64,000 nucleotides of DNA from CSP1-4 sp963777975. Its GTDB lineage: Bacteria > Chloroflexota > Limnocylindria > Limnocylindrales > CSP1-4. Made by a program: the position numbers and the translations under genes. Within the stretch, counting starts at the first letter, position 1. Each line of letters starts with the position of its first letter. The stretch lies in the NCBI GenBank assembly GCA_963777975.1, contig CAVZSO010000002.1:442847-506846 (forward strand), in the 5' to 3' direction. Shown in pieces: positions 29,564 through 43,539 of the stretch. The notes beneath the pieces are model-generated. The model was given only the letters and a program-made list of their open reading frames with translations. It had not been told where the DNA came from and did not search any database.

Positions 29564-30665
29564 CTAGGGCTCGGCGTAGACGTGGCGCAGGACGGTCTCC
29601 GGGTCGGCGTACGGCGCCGCCAGGGCGAAGTCGGTCGCCTCGTCCACCTCGCGCGCCACCCGGCGGGCCGTCTCGGCCACGAGGCCCTCGTCCACGATCC
29701 CGGCGTCGAGCAGGGAGCGCCGGAAACGGTCGAGGGGGTCGCGGGCCTGCCAGTGGGCGACCTCTTCGCGGCTGCGGTAGACGCGGTCGTCGTCGTCGCT
29801 GGTGTGCGGCACGAGGCGGTAGGTGCGGGCTTCGAGGAGGGTGGGGCCTTCGCCGGCGGGCGCGCTCGACCGCCCGCTGCATCGCCGCGTAGGTCGCGAA
29901 GACGTCGTTGCCGTCGACGAACTCGCCGGGCATGGCGTAGGCTGAGGCCCGGTCGGCGACGCTGGCCACCGGCATCTCGGTCTGCGCCGGCTGGGAGATG
30001 GCGTAGCCGTTGTTCTCGCAGACGAAGACCACCGGCAGCCGGTGGATGGCGGCGAAGTTCAGGCCCTCGTGGAAGTCACCCCCGGCGGTGCTGCCTTCGC
30101 CGAAGTAGACGGCGGTGACGTGGGGCTCCCGCTTCAGCTTGCTGGCCAGCGCGATGCCGGTGGCGTGCAGGATCTGGGTGCCGACCGGGGAGGAGGCGCT
30201 GAGCACCTTGTCCCGCCGGCTGCTCCAGTGGTTTGGCATCTGCCGCCCGCCGCTGCACGGGTCGGCCGCGCGGGCCAGGAACTGCAGCATCGCCTCTCTG
30301 GCGGTGAAGCCGAGGACGATCATCACACCCAGGTCGCGGTAGTACGGGAGGACCCAGTCCTCGCCCGGGACGAGGGCCAGGGCGCTGCCGATCTGGGCCG
30401 CCTCGTGGCCGGCGCAGGAGACGGCGAACGGCGCCTTGCCCTGCCGGTTCAGCGCCCGCATGCGCTCGTCCAGCGCCCGGGTCAGACCCATCCGGTAGAA
30501 GGCGTCTCTGAGCTGCGAGACGCTCAGGCCGGCGAGGCCCTGGCCGGCCCGGGCGAGGTCCTCGGCGCGCCCGGCCGCGGGTCTCGCGGGACGAGCAACT
30601 ACCGGGCCAGACGCACCCGGGGACGCTTCACCGTCCACTTCCGACAACGTCGTCGGCTCGATCAT
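29564..30665 (-). CDS. 2-oxoacid dehydrogenase E1 alpha subunit (frame broken)
   Basis: About 366 residues. LDERMRALNRQGKAPFAVSC and GHEAAQIGSALALVPGEDWV are typical of the branched-chain type. The thiamine diphosphate motif spans GEGSTAGGDFHEGLNFAAI to VFVCENNGYAIS. GRQMPNHWSSRRDKVLSASS is the loop region. A break near 29865 separates the C-terminus (YRSREEVAHWQARDPLDRFR, the phosphorylation-loop-like segment). ATG 30665 follows GGAGGAG. It decarboxylates branched-chain 2-oxoacids and passes the acyl group to lipoyl-E2. The 112-base gap to E1 beta shows nothing distinct. Confidence 0.87.
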
Positions 30666-30709
30666 CGGGTCTCCTCCGCGGCGCGCCCTCTCCCATAGAG
30701 GAACGCCGC

Positions 30710-31663
30710 CTACTCATTCTTTAGCACATCCCGGGCGGTTGCGGAAGTAGTCCCGGTTGCCTCCAGGTAGCGACTGCGCGGCCGGCGGCCGGTGGCGGCC
30801 GCGAGGGCCCGGGAGGCGCCGGCGACGGCGTCCAGGTCGACGCCCGTCTCGATCCCGACGCCGTGCAGCAGGTAGAGCAGGTCCTCGGTGGCCAGGTTGC
30901 CGGAGGCGCCGGGGGCGTACGGGCAGCCGCCGAGACCGCCGGCGGCGGCGTCGAGCGCGGTGGCGCCGATCTGCAACGCCGCCAGGGCGTTGGCCAGGGC
31001 GGTGCCCCGCGTGTCGTGGAAGTGGAGCGCGATCCGGCCGGACCCGTAGGTCTCGAGCAGCGGCCCGGCCACGTCCGGCACCTGACCCGGCGTCGCGACG
31101 CCGATGGTGTCGCCGAGGCAGACCTCGTCGACCCCGAGGTCGAACAGGCGCCGGGCGACGTCGTGCGCCTGCTGCGGGCGCACGGTCCCCGCGTACGGGC
31201 AACCGAAGGCGACCGAGACGTAGCCCCGCACCCGCCGGCCGGCCGCCCGCGCTGCGGGCGCGAGGGGGGCGAAGTCGGCCAGGCTCTGGGCGACGGTGCG
31301 GTTGATGTTGTGGGCGGTGAAGGCGTCGGTCGCCCCGGTGAAGAGGGCGATCTGCCCGGCGGCCGCGGTCAGGGCCCGCTCCAGGCCCCGGGCGTTGGGC
31401 ACGAGCGCGGCGTAGGTCACGCCGGCCCGGGCGTCGAGCGCGGCGAAGACCGCCTCGGCGTCGGCCAGCTGGGGGACGGCTCTCGGGCTGACGAACGAGG
31501 ACACCTCGATCTCCCGCAGGCCGGCGGCGACGAGCGCCCGCACCAGGCGCACCTTCTCCGCGGTGGGCACGAAGACCGCCTCGTTCTGGAGCCCGTCCCG
31601 GGGACCGACCTCGACGACGCGCACCCGCGCCGGCAGGCCGCCCGGACCGGCGCGCAGCCGCAC
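30710..31663 (-). CDS. Hydroxymethylglutaryl-CoA lyase
   Basis: 317 residues, intact. All family motifs are visible: VEVGPRDGLQNE (metal aspartate and arginine), SSFVSPRAVPQLADAEAVF, LHFHDTRGTALAN (metal histidines) and GGLGGCPYAPGASGNLATED with the catalytic cysteine. It splits HMG-CoA to acetoacetate and acetyl-CoA, the last step of leucine breakdown. GTG 31663 is used. An ATG at 31707 overlaps the previous stop but is in another frame, so the true start may be hidden by a break in the G/C-rich run. It lies in a five-gene leucine operon followed by E1 alpha. Confidence 0.92.
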   Translation of the reverse strand: MRLRAGPGGLPARVRVVEVGPRDGLQNEAVFVPTAEKVRLVRALVAAGLREIEVSSFVSPRAVPQLADAEAVFAALDARAGVTYAALVPNARGLERALTAAAGQIALFTGATDAFTAHNINRTVAQSLADFAPLAPAARAAGRRVRGYVSVAFGCPYAGTVRPQQAHDVARRLFDLGVDEVCLGDTIGVATPGQVPDVAGPLLETYGSGRIALHFHDTRGTALANALAALQIGATALDAAAGGLGGCPYAPGASGNLATEDLLYLLHGVGIETGVDLDAVAGASRALAAATGRRPRSRYLEATGTTSATARDVLKNE

Positions 31664-31703
31664 CGGCGGGCGCGGCCCGCCCGCCCCGCCGCCGCCCCGC
31701 CGC

Positions 31704-33714
<2,011 letters not shown>

Positions 33715-33720
33715 GGCGCG

Positions 33721-34541
33721 TCAGGCTCCGGACCGCGGCGGTCGATCGGCCGGCGGGGCCCAGGCCGGCGGGCGCCGCTCGAGGGCGGCGGTCAGTCCCT
33801 CCTGCGCCTCCGGCCCGGCCCGCGTGCGGGCCAGGGTGGCGGAGGTCAGCTCCCGCACCGCCCGCGGGTCGCGGTCGCGCACCCGGCGCAGCAGGGCGCG
33901 GGCGGCGACGGCGGCGTCCGGCGCCGCCGTCGCCAGCTCGCGCAGCACGGTCCCGACGGCGGCGTCCAGGTCCTCCGGGGCGGCGACGGCGTGGACGAGG
34001 CCCATCTCCAGGGCCCGCTCGGCGTCGAAGGGCTGCCCGGTGACGAAGAGCGAGCGCGCCCGGCCCTCGCCGATGCGGGCGACGACGTAGGGCGCGATCA
34101 CGGCCGGGAGCAGCCCGAGCTTGACCTCGCTGAACGCGAAGCGGGTGCCGCGGGCGCAGACGGCGACGTCGGCGGCGGCCACGAGGCCGATGCCCCCGCC
34201 GTAGGCGGCGCCGTGCACGCGGGCGACGGTGGGGACGGGGCAGCCGTCGAGCGCTTCCAGGAGATCGACCAGGGGCCGAATCCCGGCCAGATTCTCGCTC
34301 CAGCCGGTCCGGCCGCCGTCGCGCATCCAGGTCAGGTCGGCCCCGGAGCAGAAGGCGGGGCCGTCCCCGGAGAGGAGCACGGCGCGCACGGCGCCGCCGG
34401 CGCCGACTCCCGCAGCGCCGCCAGCAGGCGGTCGATCAGGAGGCCGTCGAGCGCGTTGCGGCGCTCCGGCCGATCGAGGCGCAGGTGGAGGACGCTGCCG
34501 GCGGGGAGCTCAGGCGCCGGCGCTGCCATTCCGGGTCCCAC
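33721..34541 (-). CDS. Enoyl-CoA hydratase/isomerase, likely methylglutaconyl-CoA hydratase (frame broken)
   Basis: About 273 residues. The first frame has LHLRLDRPERRNALDGLLID, joined near 34400 to LSGDGPAFCSGADLTWM (oxyanion-hole CSGAD). Then come ARVHGAAYGGGIGLVAAADV and FAFSEVKLGLLPAVIAPYV, where a catalytic glutamate is expected. In this operon it should hydrate 3-methylglutaconyl-CoA to HMG-CoA, the step between the carboxylase and the lyase. It ends seven bases before the alpha subunit start. Start is GTG 34541 or ATG 34529; both are plausible. Confidence 0.85.
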
Positions 34542-34599
34542 GGGTGCGTCCTCCTGCTCTCAGCGGCACCTTCGACTCTCGATCGCCTGCCCGGCCGGG

Positions 34600-36206
<1,607 letters not shown>

Positions 36207-36210
<4 letters not shown>

Positions 36211-37361
36211 GGCGCCGCCAGCAGGGAGCGAGCGATGACCTGGCGGTTGATCTCGCTCGTGCCCTCCCCGATCTCGTTGATCTTCACCTGGCGCCAGTAG
36301 CGGGCGACGTCGCTCCCTTCGAGGAAGCCGGCCCCGCCGTGGATCTGCGCCGCCTGGTCGGCGGCGCGCTTGGCCGCTTCCGAGGCGAAGACTTTGGCCA
36401 TGCTCGCCTCGCGCGAGTAGGGGCGCTGCCGGTCCTTGAGCCAGGCGGCCTTGAGCACCAGGTTGCGGGCCAGCTCGATCTCGGTGGCCATGTCCGCCAG
36501 CTTGAACTGGATGGCCTGGAACTCGGCGATGGCGCGCCCGAACTGGCGCCGCCGCCGGGCGTGGTCGAGCGCCGCCTCGAAGCAGGCCTGGGCGAGGCCG
36601 ACGGAGAGGGCGGCCACGGCGACCCGGCCGGCGTCGAGAGTGGAGAGGAACTGGCGGAAGCCGGCGCCGCGCGCGCCGAGCAGGTGGTCCTGGGGGACGG
36701 TGCAGGCGCTGAACTGCAAGGGGCGCTGGTCGGAGGCCCGCCAGCCCAGCTTCTCGTACGGCGCGCCCCGGGTGTAGCCCGGCGTCTCCTGCGGCACGAG
36801 GATGGCGCTCAGCTCGGGGCGACCGTCCGGGCGCGTCCCCGTGCGGGCCATCACGGTCACCCCGGCGGTGACGTCGGTCCCCGCGTTGGTGATGTACTTC
36901 TTCGCCCCGTCGATCGTCCACCGCCCGTCCCGCAGCGCGGCCACCGTCTCCGTTCCGCCGGCGTCCGTGCCGGCGTTCTCCTCGGTCAGACCGAAAGCCC
37001 ACAGGCGCCGGCCGGTGGCGCAGGGGGCCAGGAAGCGTTGCTTCTGCGCCTCCGTTCCGTAGGCGGCGATGGGCGAGCAGCCCAGGGTGGTGTGGGCTTC
37101 GACGGTGATCGCGACCGAGGTGTCGGCCCGGCTCAGCTCCTCGATCACCAGGCAGTAGGCGACGAAGTCCCCGCCCGAGCCGCCGTAGTCCTCGGGCAGA
37201 GTCAGGCCGAGCAGGCCGAGCCCGGCCAGATCGGCGACGATGTCGTACGGGAAGCGCTGCTCGCGGTCGAGCTGGACGGCGCGCGGCCTGATCGTCCCCT
37301 GGGCGTAATCCCGGGCCAGGTCACGCCAGCGGCGCTGCTCGGAGGAATAGTCGAAGTCCAT
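36207..37361 (-). CDS. Acyl-CoA dehydrogenase, likely isovaleryl-CoA dehydrogenase
   Basis: 384 residues, intact. Features: LGLLGLTLPEDYGGSGGDFV, FGLTEENAGTDAGGTETVA (FAD contact), DGAKKYITNAGTD and GRAIAEFQAIQFKLADMATE. Then KRAADQAAQIHGGAGFLEGS and EIGEGTSEINRQVIARSL, the C-terminal FAD/substrate region. It oxidises an acyl-CoA to the 2-enoyl-CoA, passing electrons to ETF. As first gene of the carboxylase/hydratase/lyase operon, isovaleryl-CoA is the likely substrate. ATG 37361 begins MDFDYSSEQ and has GGTGGAG upstream; a longer in-frame start at 37487 would add 42 residues that look non-coding. Confidence 0.9.
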
Positions 37362-37414
37362 GGCTCCACCTGAGGGGCAGCCTACGGTGCCGCCCCGCCG
37401 GGTGCAAGAGGCCC

Positions 37415-38853
37415 TCAGGCCGGGAAGATGGCGTTGCTCAAGGCCAGCGGGACGTCGCGGCCCTGCGCGTAGAGCTCCACGCGGCACCAGCGGACGCCCC
37501 CGCCGGGCAGGGGCAGTCGGAGATCGCCGTCGCCCCGGAGCGAGCGCCGGGCCACCCGCGCGCCGTCGGCGACGAGGTAGACGTCGGCCGGCCCGGGCAG
37601 GTCGGCGACCGTGAGCGAGACGGCGTCGGCGTCCGCCGGCAGGCGGGCGCCCGGCGCCGGGTCGCGCAGCAGCAGGACGGGGCCGGAGGTGAGGTAGCTG
37701 GCTCCCGCCCGGGCGGCGGCCAGGATCGCCCCCGGCTCGGGGCGGCGAAGACGCAGGTCAGGCCCACCGTGTCCCAGCGCTGGGGCCGCAGGTGGCCGTC
37801 GCTGCCGGCGCAGGCGGGTAGGCGCCGGCCGGCGTTGAGCCAGGCGTCCCACAGGGCGAGCCCGTCCACGTTCTGTCGGCGCCAGGGCCCGTTCCAGACT
37901 TCGAGCAGGTCGGCGTAGGCGGCGCTGTCGTCGCCGAACTCCCAGCGGCAGCCGGTGCAGTCCGGGTAGCCGATGGACCTGGGGTGGTTGACGACGAAGG
38001 TCCCGCCCAGCTCGTGCACGGCGGCGCGGCCGCGGCCATCGTGCGCGTCTCCGGAAGGGACGCCACCGGATCGTCGAGGATGAGGAAGTCGTCCCCCGAT
38101 TCGCGGCGGAACCCGGCCGGCGGGGCGACGCGCCAGTCGACCCAGCCGGAGACGCCGAGGGCGTTGGCGTGGCCCCAGTAGGTGGTCAGCTCGATGCCGG
38201 GGACGACGACCAGGGGCGGCGCCGCGCGCCCGGCCACGGCGCGCAGCTCAGGCAGGGCCGAGCTGGTGTTGTGCTCGGTGACGGCCAGAAAGTCCAGCCG
38301 GCGCATGCGGGCGTAGTCGACGATCTCCTCGACCGACCAGCGCCCGTCCGAGTGGGTGGAGTGGAGGTGCAGGTCGCCCCGCAGCCAGCGCGGCGCTCCG
38401 CCGGCGACGGCGCCGGAGGGGGCGCGGCCGGCTGGCTCGGGACGAGCGCGTCCGCCGCATCCGGCAGGGCGGGCAGGGCGTCGACCTCCAGCTCGTACTC
38501 CACGCCGCCGGAATCCGAGGGCAGGACGCAGTGGCAGTCCAGCTCGACCGTCCAGGTTCCCGGACTCAGGGGGCCCGGCACGAAGCCGGGGGTCGCCCGG
38601 TCGGGCGCGACGAGCACCTCCTGGCGCGGGGCGTGGCGGTGCCCGGCGCCCCGGAATCCGGCCGGATCGAAGAGGGTCAGGGTGAGCAGGTTGCGCACCC
38701 GGTCGACGGACGGCGGGCTGAAGGTGAGGCGCAGGCGCAGCGCGCCCGCGCGGGCGGCAGGGTGAACGTCCAGGCCACGGAGCGCCGCGCCTGGAACGGC
38801 AGCAGGATGCCCCGCCGGCGCAGCAGGGGGGCGCCGTCCGCCGGCTGGCTCAC
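37415..38853 (-). CDS. CehA/McbA-type PHP-domain metallohydrolase (frame broken)
   Basis: About 480 residues over four frames. The N-terminal beta-rich part (PGTWTVELDCHCVLPSDSGG) precedes a PHP domain with DLHLHSTHSDG, LDFLAVTEHNTSSA, TFVVNHPRSIGYPD and CAGSDGHLRPQ, the histidine/aspartate clusters that hold three metals. The C-terminus (VELYAQGRDVPLALSNAIF) matches the CehA family tail. Breaks lie near 38415, 38040 and 37745. GTG 38853 overlaps the Gfo stop as GTGA with AGGAGTC before it, so it is coupled to the sugar locus. It probably hydrolyses a phosphoester or related bond; the substrate is unknown. Confidence 0.75.
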
Positions 38854-39940
38854 GACTCCTCGGAGAGGGTCAGCTCCCGCCCGCTCGCCGCCGACTGCTG
38901 GATGGCGGCGCAGATCTCGACCGCGTGGCGGGCGTCGGTGCCGGCGATGATCGGCTCGCGGCCCTCCCTGATCGCGCCCACCATATCCTCGACGTGCACG
39001 GTGTGGCCGTCGAAGCCGACGGCCATCGGGTCAGACGCCCCGCTGCCGGCCGACCCGCCGTAGCGGGCCTGCATCTCCGCCTCCTCGGCTTTCTCGGCGG
39101 CCTCGTCCCCGTCGTCGCGCTTGATCCGCCAGCTGACCACCCTGTCGTCCGAGACGACGATGCTGCCCTTGCTGCCCAGGATGTGCAGGTCGTTGGACAG
39201 TCCGGGGTAGGCGGCCGTGGTGCAGGTGATGTTCCCCAGGGCGCCGTTGCGGTACGTGACCAGCACGGTGCCGACGTCCTCCGCCTCGATGGAGTGGGTG
39301 AAGGTGCCGGTCCGGGCGTAGACCGTCTTCACGCCCCCGGAGAGCCAGGCGATGAGGTCGATGCTGTGGATGCCCTGGTTCATGCAGGCGCCGCCGCCGT
39401 CGAGGGCGAACGTGCCGCGCCAGCCGGGCGGATTGCCCGCCGGCGTAGTAGCCGTCGGTGCGGTACCAGTAGAGGTGGATGTCCGAGTAGTGCAGCCGGC
39501 CGAGGCGCCCGCTGTCGAGCGTCTCCTTGATCTTGCGCGAGAGGGGGTGCAGGCGGCGCTGGAAGATCGACGCCAGCTTGACTCCGTGGTCGTTGCAGGC
39601 GGCGATCAGCGAGTTCGGCCTTCTCCAGATTGACGTCGAGGGGCTTCTCGCAGATCACGTGGCGCCCGGACTGGGCCACCTTGATCCCCACCTCGGCGTG
39701 CAGGCCGGTGGGGACGGCCACGTTGACCACCTGCACGTCCGGGTCCTGGAGCAGCTCGTCGACGCTGGCGTAGGCCTTGCAGCCGTACTCCTGGGCCGCC
39801 TTCTCGCGCCGCTCGGGGTCGATGTCGCAGATGGCGATCAGGTCGGCCCCCCGGGCGGCCTTGATCGACCGGCAGTGGTGCCGGCCCATGCCCAGCCCGA
39901 CGACGGCGAAGCCGACGTTTCCGGTCTCCGCGGTGCTCAT
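38850..39940 (-). CDS. Gfo/Idh/MocA-family oxidoreductase (frame broken)
   Basis: About 363 residues. The first frame has FAVVGLGMGRHHCRSIKAA, LIAICDIDPERREKAAQEYG and VICEKPLDVNLEKAE, with the catalytic EKP. Breaks near 39610 and 39430 lead through LHYSDIHLYWYRTDGYYAGG to ACMNQGIHSIDLIAWLSGGV (GxHxxD-type catalytic stretch). The C-terminal domain reads VYARTGTFTHSIEAEDVGTV. ATG 39940 overlaps the repaired stop of the DUF6807 gene as ATGA. It likely oxidises a sugar or its derivative in the same pathway. Confidence 0.8.
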
Positions 39941-41201
39941 GCGCTCGCTTCCTCCGTCGTCGCCGGCGCGCGGGCGGCGTCGACAGCTCGACCGATGGGA
40001 TGTTGACGAAATCGTGGTACCGCTCGCGGATGCCGGCCGCGGCCGTGGTGCCGCGGTGCAGGAGCACCCGGTACAGGAAGTTGCGCGACTCGTAGGCCGG
40101 GATCGTCCAGTCCCCGCGGTGGGTGTCGCTGTCGTTGTAGAAGTCGTGCAGCCCGAAGGGGTTGGCCGTCATCAGGCCGTAGGCCCGGACGTGCCAGTGG
40201 GTGGGGTAGCGCGGGTTGGTGGGGTAGTCCATCATGCACACCCCGACGGTCTCCCCGTCCAGCGGGCCGTAGTAGTCGCACCACATGGCCCGCTTGCCCC
40301 AGGTCTCTTCTTCCTGGCGCCCGCCGTAGGAGTTCTCGATCTGCCCCTGGTTCTCGGGGTGGCGCTTGGTCGGCCCGTCGAGGCTGCTGGCGAGGCGGAT
40401 GGAGATCAGCCCGCCCTCCTTGGTGTCGCCGAAGGTGACGGTGCTCGACCCGGAGTTGAAGCGCAGGCTGATGTCCAGCATCTGCTCGTCACCGCCCAGG
40501 TTGAACACGGTCACCCGGCGGGTCTCGCTCAGGACGGTGTGGGCGTCGCGGTCGAGCCACTCCACCGTCTCGTCGAAGGCGCCGTACACCGGCCCGGAGA
40601 CGAGCCGGGAGAAGCCGGTGTGGCGCATGGTGCAGTGGCTCGGCCCCTCGCTCCAGTTGTCCGTGCCGTTGACGTCCCCGTGGGCGACGAAGAGGCCCTT
40701 GTGGTGGGGGTGGTCGTTCGTCTCGCCGGCGACGCCCTCCACCATCGGCCAGTTGCGCACGACCGACTTCCCGGTCGGCCCGACGAGGGGGAAGAAGTAG
40801 GGCCGCACCACGTCCGAGCCGAAGCGGTAGGTGGTGAACTCCTTGCCGTCGACGGCGATCGAGAGCTGCCCGTCCGGGAGCTCTTCGAGGACGACGCCGG
40901 GGCCGTGGTCGGTTGCCCCTTCCGGCGTCTCGCCCTCCTGCGTGGGGTGCACCGGCGTGATGCGGTAGCGGCGGGCCCCGCCCGCCGGCAGGTCGCGCAC
41001 GATCCAGGAGAGCCAGAGCCGGTCCTCGGTGCCCGTCCCGGAGGGCTCGGCCTGGCAGGCGACGGCCGCGCCGTCCTCGTCCGTCAGGCGGATGTCCGGG
41101 ACCCCGCCGGCGGGGATCGGCACCTGCACCCACACCGGGCAGGCCTTCCGGTCGTGGTTGCCGGCCTTGACCAGCACCTCCATCAACTCGATTGCGCTCA
41201 C
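39937..41201 (-). CDS. DUF6807/PmoA-family protein
   Basis: About 420 residues, essentially one frame. It contains GETNDHPHHKGLFVAHGDVN, YFFPLVGPTGKSVVRNWPMV, ISIRLASSLDGPTKRHPENQ and ALWCDYYGPL-like WCDYYGPLDGETVGVCMMDY. These are signatures of the DUF6807 (PmoA-like) family, often beside Gfo/Idh/MocA oxidoreductases in plant-polysaccharide or sugar loci; biochemical function is unknown. It is beta-rich with conserved His/Asp and no signal. GTG 41201 has GAGGGTGAG upstream. A one-base shift near 39975 gives ARAPATTEEASA and a stop overlapping the next start. Confidence 0.75.
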
Positions 41202-41205
41202 GTTC

Positions 41206-42053
41206 TCACCCTCCCGTTCGGGCGCCACTGGCGGCGTAGGTCTGACGCAGGTAGGCGATGCTCTCCCGGGCGATCCGCTCCGGGCCGGGCGCGAAGTCGA
41301 ACACCTCAACCGAGACGTACCCGTCGTAGCCGGCGTCGCGCAGGGCGCCGAAGATGGGCACGAAGTCGATCTCGCCCGAGCCGGGGTAGCCGAGGTTGGC
41401 GTCGTTGGCCTGGACGTGGGCGACGTAGGGGGCCACCCGGCGGATGATGTCCGGGATCGGCTCGCCGGTCAGCCCCTGCTCGCCGGACATGCTCTTGACG
41501 TCCAGGATCAGGCGCAGGCGGGGGCTGTCGATGGCGGTGATGACGTCCAGGGCCTCGGTCGTGGTGCGGATGAAGTCGCACTCCGGCAGCGGCAGGGGCT
41601 CGAGGCACAGGGTCACCCCGGCGCTCTCGGCCACCGGCAGGGCCTCGGCGAACGCGTCGATCAGCCACTCCCGGGCCTGGCCGGCGCTGACCCCTTCCTT
41701 CAGGTTGCGCTGCTTCGGCGAGCCGAAGACGAGCACCCTGCCCCCGACGTCCCCGCAGAAGCGCATCAGCTCCTTGAGGTAGTCCGTCGTGCGCCGGCGC
41801 ACGGCCGGGTCGGGGTCGGTGATGTACATGCCCTCCGGTCCGACGAGCAGCCAGTGCAGGCCGATCACCTCGACCCCGCTCGCCGCCAGCCGCACGATCT
41901 CGGCCCGGCGGGCCGCCGGCACGTCGGTGACGGACGGTGCGATGGTGAACGGGGCCAGCTCGACGCCCTGGTCACCGCACGCACGGCGACGAACTCGAGC
42001 TGCCGGGCCAGGTCCCAGCCCTCGAACATCTCGTTGCACGTCCCGAGCTTCAT
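41206..42053 (-). CDS. Sugar phosphate isomerase/epimerase, TIM barrel (frame broken)
   Basis: About 282 residues. It starts MKLGTCNEMFEGWDLARQLE; a break near 41980 leads to APFTIAPSVTDVPAARRAEI. Metal-ligand segments include LCLEPLPLPECDFIRTTTEA (glutamate), RLILDVKSMSGEQG (aspartate) and VAHVQANDANLGYPG (histidine/aspartate), with SVEVFDFAPGP (glutamate) last. They match the xylose isomerase-like barrel. It precedes the DUF6807 gene by four bases. The tagatose-epimerase/IolE group is the nearest family; substrate unknown. Confidence 0.8.
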
Positions 42054-42144
42054 CGGCCGGCCAGTGTAGCAATCGGTAGCGCCCCGCTGGGGCGTGTTCA
42101 GGCTGCCTCGTATCGCGAGCGAGCGCATGGGAGGCACAATTCGC

Positions 42145-43164
42145 ATGGATCGGCTGCGCGCGGCCGTCGTCGGCTCCGGCGGGATGGCCTACACCCGAGC
42201 CGCCCACGTCCAGGGGGACGAGCGGGCCGAGGTGGTCTGCGTCTCCTCCCGCAATTTGGTGACCGGACGGGCCCTGGCCGAGCGCTGCGGCGTCCCCTAC
42301 GTCGAGGACTGGGAGTCGGCCATCGGACGGCCCGAGGTGGACGCCGTCTTCGTCACCACCCACAACGACAGCCACGCCGCCATCGCCCTGGCCGCGCTCC
42401 AGGCCGGCAAGCACGTGCTCGTGGAGTACCCCCTGGCGATGACCCTGCGGGAGGCGGACGTCCTGCTCGACCGGGCGGCGTCGGGGAAGCGCATCCTGCG
42501 CGTGGGGCACGACCACGCCGGCGTCGGCTGGCACCTGGGGATCAAGGCCGCCGCCGCCGGGCTGGGCGAGCTGCTGGCGATCAACGGCGTGCTCACCACC
42601 CCCACCCCGGCGGCGGGCGCAGCATCTGGCGCAACCAGCGCCTCTCCGGTCCACCGCTGATGGTGGGGATCGCCTACGTCTACCACCTGCTCGACCTCTT
42701 CGGGCGGATGGCCTGGGTGGAGGGCACCAGCCGCTACGAGGGCCTGGACGACGGCGGCTTCTACCGCTCCAGTGTCACCACCCTGACCGCCGGATTCGTC
42801 AACGGCGGCGTCGGGCAGCTGCTCTACGTGCGCGGCTTCGCCGTCCCGCGCAGCGAGCAGGCCGAAATCGATGATGATGAGCAACGGATTCCTCTCCTAC
42901 CGGGGGTACGTCTCGGGCAGCCACTCCACCGAAGGGCACCTCACCCGGGTGACCGGCGCCGGCTCGGAGCGGCTGGCCTTCCCGGAGGTGGCCCTCGCCG
43001 GGGCCAGCCGTCAGACCACGGACGCCTTCCTGACGGCCGCGCTCGACCGGGGTGGCCCGGGGCCGGGACCGGCGCCGGCCACCCGGCTGGCCCGCGAGGC
43101 GGTCGCCGTCGCCCTGGCCGCCGAGGAGTCCGCCGCCGGCGGCGGTCGGATCGCCCTCAACTGA
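42145..43164 (+). CDS. Gfo/Idh/MocA-like oxidoreductase with EYP motif (frame broken)
   Basis: About 340 residues in three frames. The first has RAAVVGSGGMAYTRAAHVQG, then HVLVEYPLAMTLREADVLLD: the expected EKP is EYP, so the usual catalytic lysine is tyrosine. This exchange also occurs in biliverdin-reductase-like members. Breaks near 42625 and 42870 lead to GIAYVYHLLDLFGRMAWVEG and SNGFLSYRGYVSGSHSTEGH. ATG 42145 has GGGAGG eleven bases upstream. It is divergent from the isomerase gene (91 bases between). Either it uses another catalytic residue or it is a non-enzymatic or altered-specificity member. Confidence 0.7.
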
Positions 43165-43186
43165 AGGCGCCGGGCGGGGTGCGACG

Positions 43187-43539
43187 GTGACTGACCGGGA
43201 GCCCGATCTGCCGGCGCTACGTGCAGGACCTGCTGGCCACCTTGCGCACGCGCGATCCGGCGGCGTACCGGGCGTTCGTCTCGCGCTGGCGCGAGCTGCA
43301 CCAGCGCGGCGCGGCCGAGCAGCTGCTGGCGAGCGACGACGCCGCGCTGCGCCTGCGCATGGAGCGGATGATCCTGGACAATCCCGTTCTGGCCGAGCTG
43401 CACGGCCCGGCCCGGGATTACCTCACCGCCCACGGCGCAGGCCCGCGCGCCGGCGGCGGCGCCGGGCGCCGGGCCAACGGTGCGCCTGCGCCGCCGCCGG
43501 CCGGCGCGGGCGCCGCGCGAGGAAGGGCCCGGTCGATGA
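43187..43539 (+). CDS. Small hypothetical protein upstream of LON-domain gene (frame broken)
   Basis: About 115 residues, not recognised. GTG 43187 (VTDREPDLP) shifts near 43215 to RRYVQDLLATLRTRDPAAYR, then FVSRWRELHQRGAAEQLLAS and MILDNPVLAELHGPARDYLT: helical, charged, no membrane segment. The alanine/proline/glycine-rich tail is low complexity. The frame runs open into the next gene, but a shift in the tail would give a TGA overlapping the ATG at 43536. I treat it as a separate coupled gene; a fusion to the LON domain is the alternative. Confidence 0.4.

Noticed and set aside
39777..41447. Long plus-strand open frame opposite the DUF6807 gene
   Set aside because: Antisense shadow rich in Val/Gly/Asp/His; the minus-strand protein is conserved.
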